Shown here one piece after another: positions 61,682 to 64,000 of a stretch of DNA of 64,000 bases (position 1 is its first letter; every line of letters begins with the position of its first letter). The notes under the pieces are model-generated. The model did not search any database and was not told where the DNA came from. It was given only the letters and a program-made list of their open reading frames with translations. A program made the position numbers and the translations under genes. Origin of the DNA: Streptomyces canus (lineage in GTDB: Bacteria; Actinomycetota; Actinomycetes; Streptomycetales; Streptomycetaceae); contig NZ_CP107989.1 of the NCBI RefSeq assembly GCF_041435015.1, forward strand, positions 5,518,001 to 5,582,000, read 5' to 3'.

Positions 61682-62825
61682 CAAGGGCGTTCCGGCCGAG
61701 GGCCAGCGATACGGCGGTGAGCGCGCTGGTGAAGGAGACCTCCGAGAGCACCCCGGGCGCCGCGACCTGGTCGCCCGCGAGATACACGCCGTCGCCCCGG
61801 TCGACGGCCGGCCGGTCGCGCCAGTTCGTGCCGGGCAGGTCGACGGCTCCCGTACGGCCGTTCGCGACGGACTCGCGCCGCCAGGTGACGCGTTCGCGCC
61901 AGCCGTCGAAGGCGAGATCGAGCAGCTGCTCCGCGCGCGCGACCCCGTCCGCCCTGGTCTCGTGCGGGGCGATCGGGATCTGCCCCTGGAGGAGCTGTTC
62001 GCCCTCGGGTGCCAGGGTGCGGTCCTGGGCGGTGAACCGTTCGATCCAGCCGGGGGAATCGAGGTCGGAGACGGCGAAGGCGTCACCCCGCCGGGTGCGC
62101 AGGGCCAGGTCGAGGAGTGTCGTACGGCCGCTCGGCCAGGTCAGCGAGTCGTCGCCGAGGAGCCGCCGGGCCGCGTCGAGGGAGGTGGCGACGACGACCG
62201 GGGCGTCGGTGGGCAGCGTGTCGACGCGGGACAGGGTCTCCATCCGGACGCCCAGGTTCCAGGCGCGGGCGGCCATCCGGTCGACGACGCCGGCCCAGCC
62301 GCCGCGCGGGTAGTGCGCCTCGGGCGGCAGCTTGGTGGCACGCCGCAGCCGTTCCTGCACGAACGCGGCGGACAGGGAGCCCGGGTCGTGATGGAACAGG
62401 GCGACGGCGGAGTAGTGGGCGGCGGCGCGGGCGCCCTCCTCGCCGGCCTGCGCGGTGGCCCAGGACAGGAAGTCCACGTCGACGGGAGCCTGTTGGGCAC
62501 TGCGGCGCAGCAGCTTGAGCATCGCGAAGGGCGGGGTGCGGCGCAGTACGCCCTTGTGCCTCAGCCGCAGCCGGGCCGCCTCCAGAGGGGGGAGCGGTGC
62601 GAGGGGGCCGATGAGGTCGCGCTGCTGGAGCCAGGACCAGTGCGGGCCGCCGTTGTAGAGAGCGTGCGGGCCGTCGTTCGTGCGGTACGGCCCCTCGGCG
62701 GTCCTGGCCCGGCCGCCGAGCGTGTGATGGGCCTCGTACACGGTGACCTTGGCGCCCGCCTCGGCGGCGGAGATCGCCGCGGTCAGCCCGGCGAGGCCGC
62801 CGCCGATGACGGTGATGCGGTGCAT
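61665..62825 (-). CDS. FAD/NAD(P)-dependent oxidoreductase (phytoene desaturase-like)
   Basis: It encodes 386 aa from the ATG at 62825 with GAGGGAGA upstream. The N-terminal FAD loop ITVIGGGLAGLTAAISAAEAGAKVTVYEAHHTLGGRART is that of amine oxidases/phytoene desaturases; the C-terminal FAD motif is GDGVYLAGDQVAAPGVLSEVSFTSAL. The rest is poorly conserved. The substrate is unknown. Its stop codon sits inside the SoxR box of the next operon, so readthrough would be under the same control. Confidence 0.85.
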   Translation of the reverse strand: MHRITVIGGGLAGLTAAISAAEAGAKVTVYEAHHTLGGRARTAEGPYRTNDGPHALYNGGPHWSWLQQRDLIGPLAPLPPLEAARLRLRHKGVLRRTPPFAMLKLLRRSAQQAPVDVDFLSWATAQAGEEGARAAAHYSAVALFHHDPGSLSAAFVQERLRRATKLPPEAHYPRGGWAGVVDRMAARAWNLGVRMETLSRVDTLPTDAPVVVATSLDAARRLLGDDSLTWPSGRTTLLDLALRTRRGDAFAVSDLDSPGWIERFTAQDRTLAPEGEQLLQGQIPIAPHETRADGVARAEQLLDLAFDGWRERVTWRRESVANGRTGAVDLPGTNWRDRPAVDRGDGVYLAGDQVAAPGVLSEVSFTSALTAVSLALGRNALDLKHA

Positions 62826-62955
62826 GGCTGGGGTCTCCCTCTGCTCGGGGGTCTGGTCCGTCGTCGGTATGACTGATTCGGGGCACCGGAATGTGACATG
62901 GGGGCTGTCTGTGCAGGTCAGGGGGATTGTCAGTGGTGGGGTGCAGGATGGGGGC

Positions 62956-63678
62956 ATGGCGAGGAGAGCGACGGCTGGGGCGAGCGGGTCCGGTGGTTCC
63001 GGCGGTGTGCGCGGTGCGGGTGGCTCGCGGGTGAAGGGGGCGCGGCGGCCGGAGGTGCGGCTGCCGCCGCTGGAGCCGCACGGGGGAGGAGAGCTGGAGC
63101 CGGACGGGGACTACGACGGGCTGGAGTTCCTGGAGGCGGACCTCGCGGGGCAGGACGGGGCGGGGGCCCGTTTCATGGACTGCGCGCTGAGAAGCTGCGC
63201 GCTGGACGAGACCCGGCTGCACCACGCCCGCTTCCTCGACTCGGTCCTCACCGGCATACGGGGCGTGGGCACCGACCTGGCGGAGTCGACCCTGCGCGAC
63301 GTCGAGCTGATCGACGCCCGCCTGGGCGGAGTGCAGTTGCACGGCGCGGCCCTGGAGCGCGTCGTGATCCGAGGCGGCAAGATCGACTACCTGAACCTGC
63401 GCACGGCGGTCCTGAAGGACGTCGTCTTCGAGAGCTGCGTCCTGGTGGAACCGGACTTCGGCGGCGCACGGCTGGAGCGTGTGGAGTTCGTGGACTGCAC
63501 CCTCAAGGGCGCGGACCTCACGGCGGCGACCCTCAAGGACGTGGACCTGCGCGGCGCCGCGGTACTGGAGATCGCCCGGGGGATCGACCGGCTGGCCGGG
63601 GCGGTGATCAGCGCGTCACAACTGCTCGACCTGGCACCGGCGTTGGCGGCGGAGGTGGGGATCCGGGTGGAGGGGTGA
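62956..63678 (+). CDS. Pentapeptide-repeat protein
   Basis: It encodes 240 aa from the ATG at 62956. After a Gly/Arg-rich 45-residue start, A(D/N)LxX-type pentapeptide repeats form a right-handed quadrilateral helix: FLEADLAGQDGAGARFMDCALRSCALDETRLHHARFLDS ... RDVELIDARLGGVQLHGAALERVVI ... DFGGARLERVEFVDCTLKGADLTAATLKDVDLRGA. Family members mimic DNA to block gyrase (MfpA, Qnr) or have structural roles; nothing specific to gyrase protection can be read. Confidence 0.88.
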   Translation: MARRATAGASGSGGSGGVRGAGGSRVKGARRPEVRLPPLEPHGGGELEPDGDYDGLEFLEADLAGQDGAGARFMDCALRSCALDETRLHHARFLDSVLTGIRGVGTDLAESTLRDVELIDARLGGVQLHGAALERVVIRGGKIDYLNLRTAVLKDVVFESCVLVEPDFGGARLERVEFVDCTLKGADLTAATLKDVDLRGAAVLEIARGIDRLAGAVISASQLLDLAPALAAEVGIRVEG

Positions 63679-63860
63679 GGGGGGCGCGGGCTCTCTTCCG
63701 AGCTGCCGGAGGTGCGGCCGAGCCTTGGGTTCCGGGCGCAGTTGTGGGCGTCGGGCGGCCCGCGGTGCGCGCGGTCGCAGTGGCCGACGTTACCCCTTCG
63801 ACCAGGGCACCGGCCCGACCGCAGCAGATCCTCGTCGGCCGGGATGCCGGCTCGCCATGA
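63679..63860. other. 182-bp intergenic region
   Basis: No gene, strong hairpin or operator was recognised between the pentapeptide-repeat gene and the converging 3' end of the next gene. Confidence 0.4.
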
Positions 63861-64000
63861 TCACTTCATCCTCGGGAACCGTGCCTGGAGCGTCCAGATC
63901 GCCGGGTTCTCGCCCAGGTCGTCGTGGAGGTCGACCAGGTCGGCGATGAGGTCGTGCAGGAAGTCGCGGGCCTCGCGGCGCAGGTCCGCGTGGGAGAAGG
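63861..64000 (-). CDS. C-terminal part of a hypothetical protein (continues beyond window)
   Basis: The minus-strand frame is open to the window edge and ends at 63861 with FSHADLRREARDFLHDLIADLVDLHDDLGENPAIWTLQARFPRMK. The 45 visible residues are helical and acidic, then basic. The family cannot be told from this piece. Confidence 0.6.
   Translation of the reverse strand, partial: FSHADLRREARDFLHDLIADLVDLHDDLGENPAIWTLQARFPRMK

Overview
This is 64 kb of high-GC actinobacterial chromosome, almost certainly Streptomyces. The evidence is very high G+C in third codon positions, GTG starts, many genes starting 6-7 nt after a TANNNT hexamer (leaderless type), and gene order that follows the S. coelicolor core chromosome from about nur (SCO4179) through devAB, mshA, gpmA, phoU/phoRP, carD, ispDF, cysS and msiK (SCO4240) to the SoxR-controlled quinone reductase (SCO4266). 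The SCO numbers are from memory of that genome, not from a search.

Layout. 1-2.3 kb: three tandem, translationally coupled membrane-anchored paralogues. 2.4-7.1 kb: a micro-ORF, nitrobindin-like protein, Nur, YgfZ, Dtd, the c-di-GMP-binding anti-sigma RsiG and an Eis-like acetyltransferase. 7.3-11.4 kb: a duplicated developmental module. Each copy is a tiny membrane protein divergent from a DevA-type GntR regulator. devB and a frameshifted third DevA-like regulator follow. 11.5-19.3 kb: a double APH-fold protein with a degenerate first site, TetR, a HelD/HelR-like RNAP-recycling ATPase, a Ddn-hemerythrin fusion, an RraA-like protein, HAD and methyltransferase genes. 19.7-28.7 kb: VOC protein, the XRE/HBHA-like/DUF2516 cluster (same order as Rv0474-Rv0476), a receiver-PP2C phosphatase, an NlpC/P60 hydrolase, mshA and a YbjN-like gene. 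28.7-32.2 kb: AraC/DUF2000 pair, MFS transporter, gpmA.

32.2-36.0 kb is an accessory island. It is bounded by a 21-bp direct repeat of the gpmA 3' end and holds an HxlR/NmrA-like pair, a broken IS481 transposase and several gene remnants, but no integrase. 36.0-50.0 kb returns to core genes: Ni-binding DUF4242 protein, a Cys-rich peptide, phoU, phoR-phoP with a PHO box between, carD, ispD-ispF, cysS, rlmB, DoxX, a sugar nucleotidyltransferase and msiK.

50-64 kb is more variable. It has an N-terminally truncated TnpB with a candidate omega-RNA end, tRNA-Thr(TGT), a two-component system, an exported EEP phosphatase, and a coupled operon encoding a kinase (APH(6)/Hur type), a GNAT acetyltransferase and a DUF4037 nucleotidyltransferase-like protein. 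A rhomboid-like protein, FAD oxidoreductases, a quinone reductase/MFS operon under a perfect SoxR box, a pentapeptide-repeat protein and the 3' end of an unidentified gene complete the window.

The observations most worth a second look are the duplicated devA/devE modules with conserved operators and a decaying third copy, the three-chemistry modification operon, the integrase-less island in gpmA and the tandem pseudokinase-kinase. All functional statements rest on motif reading and remembered families; no database search was run.
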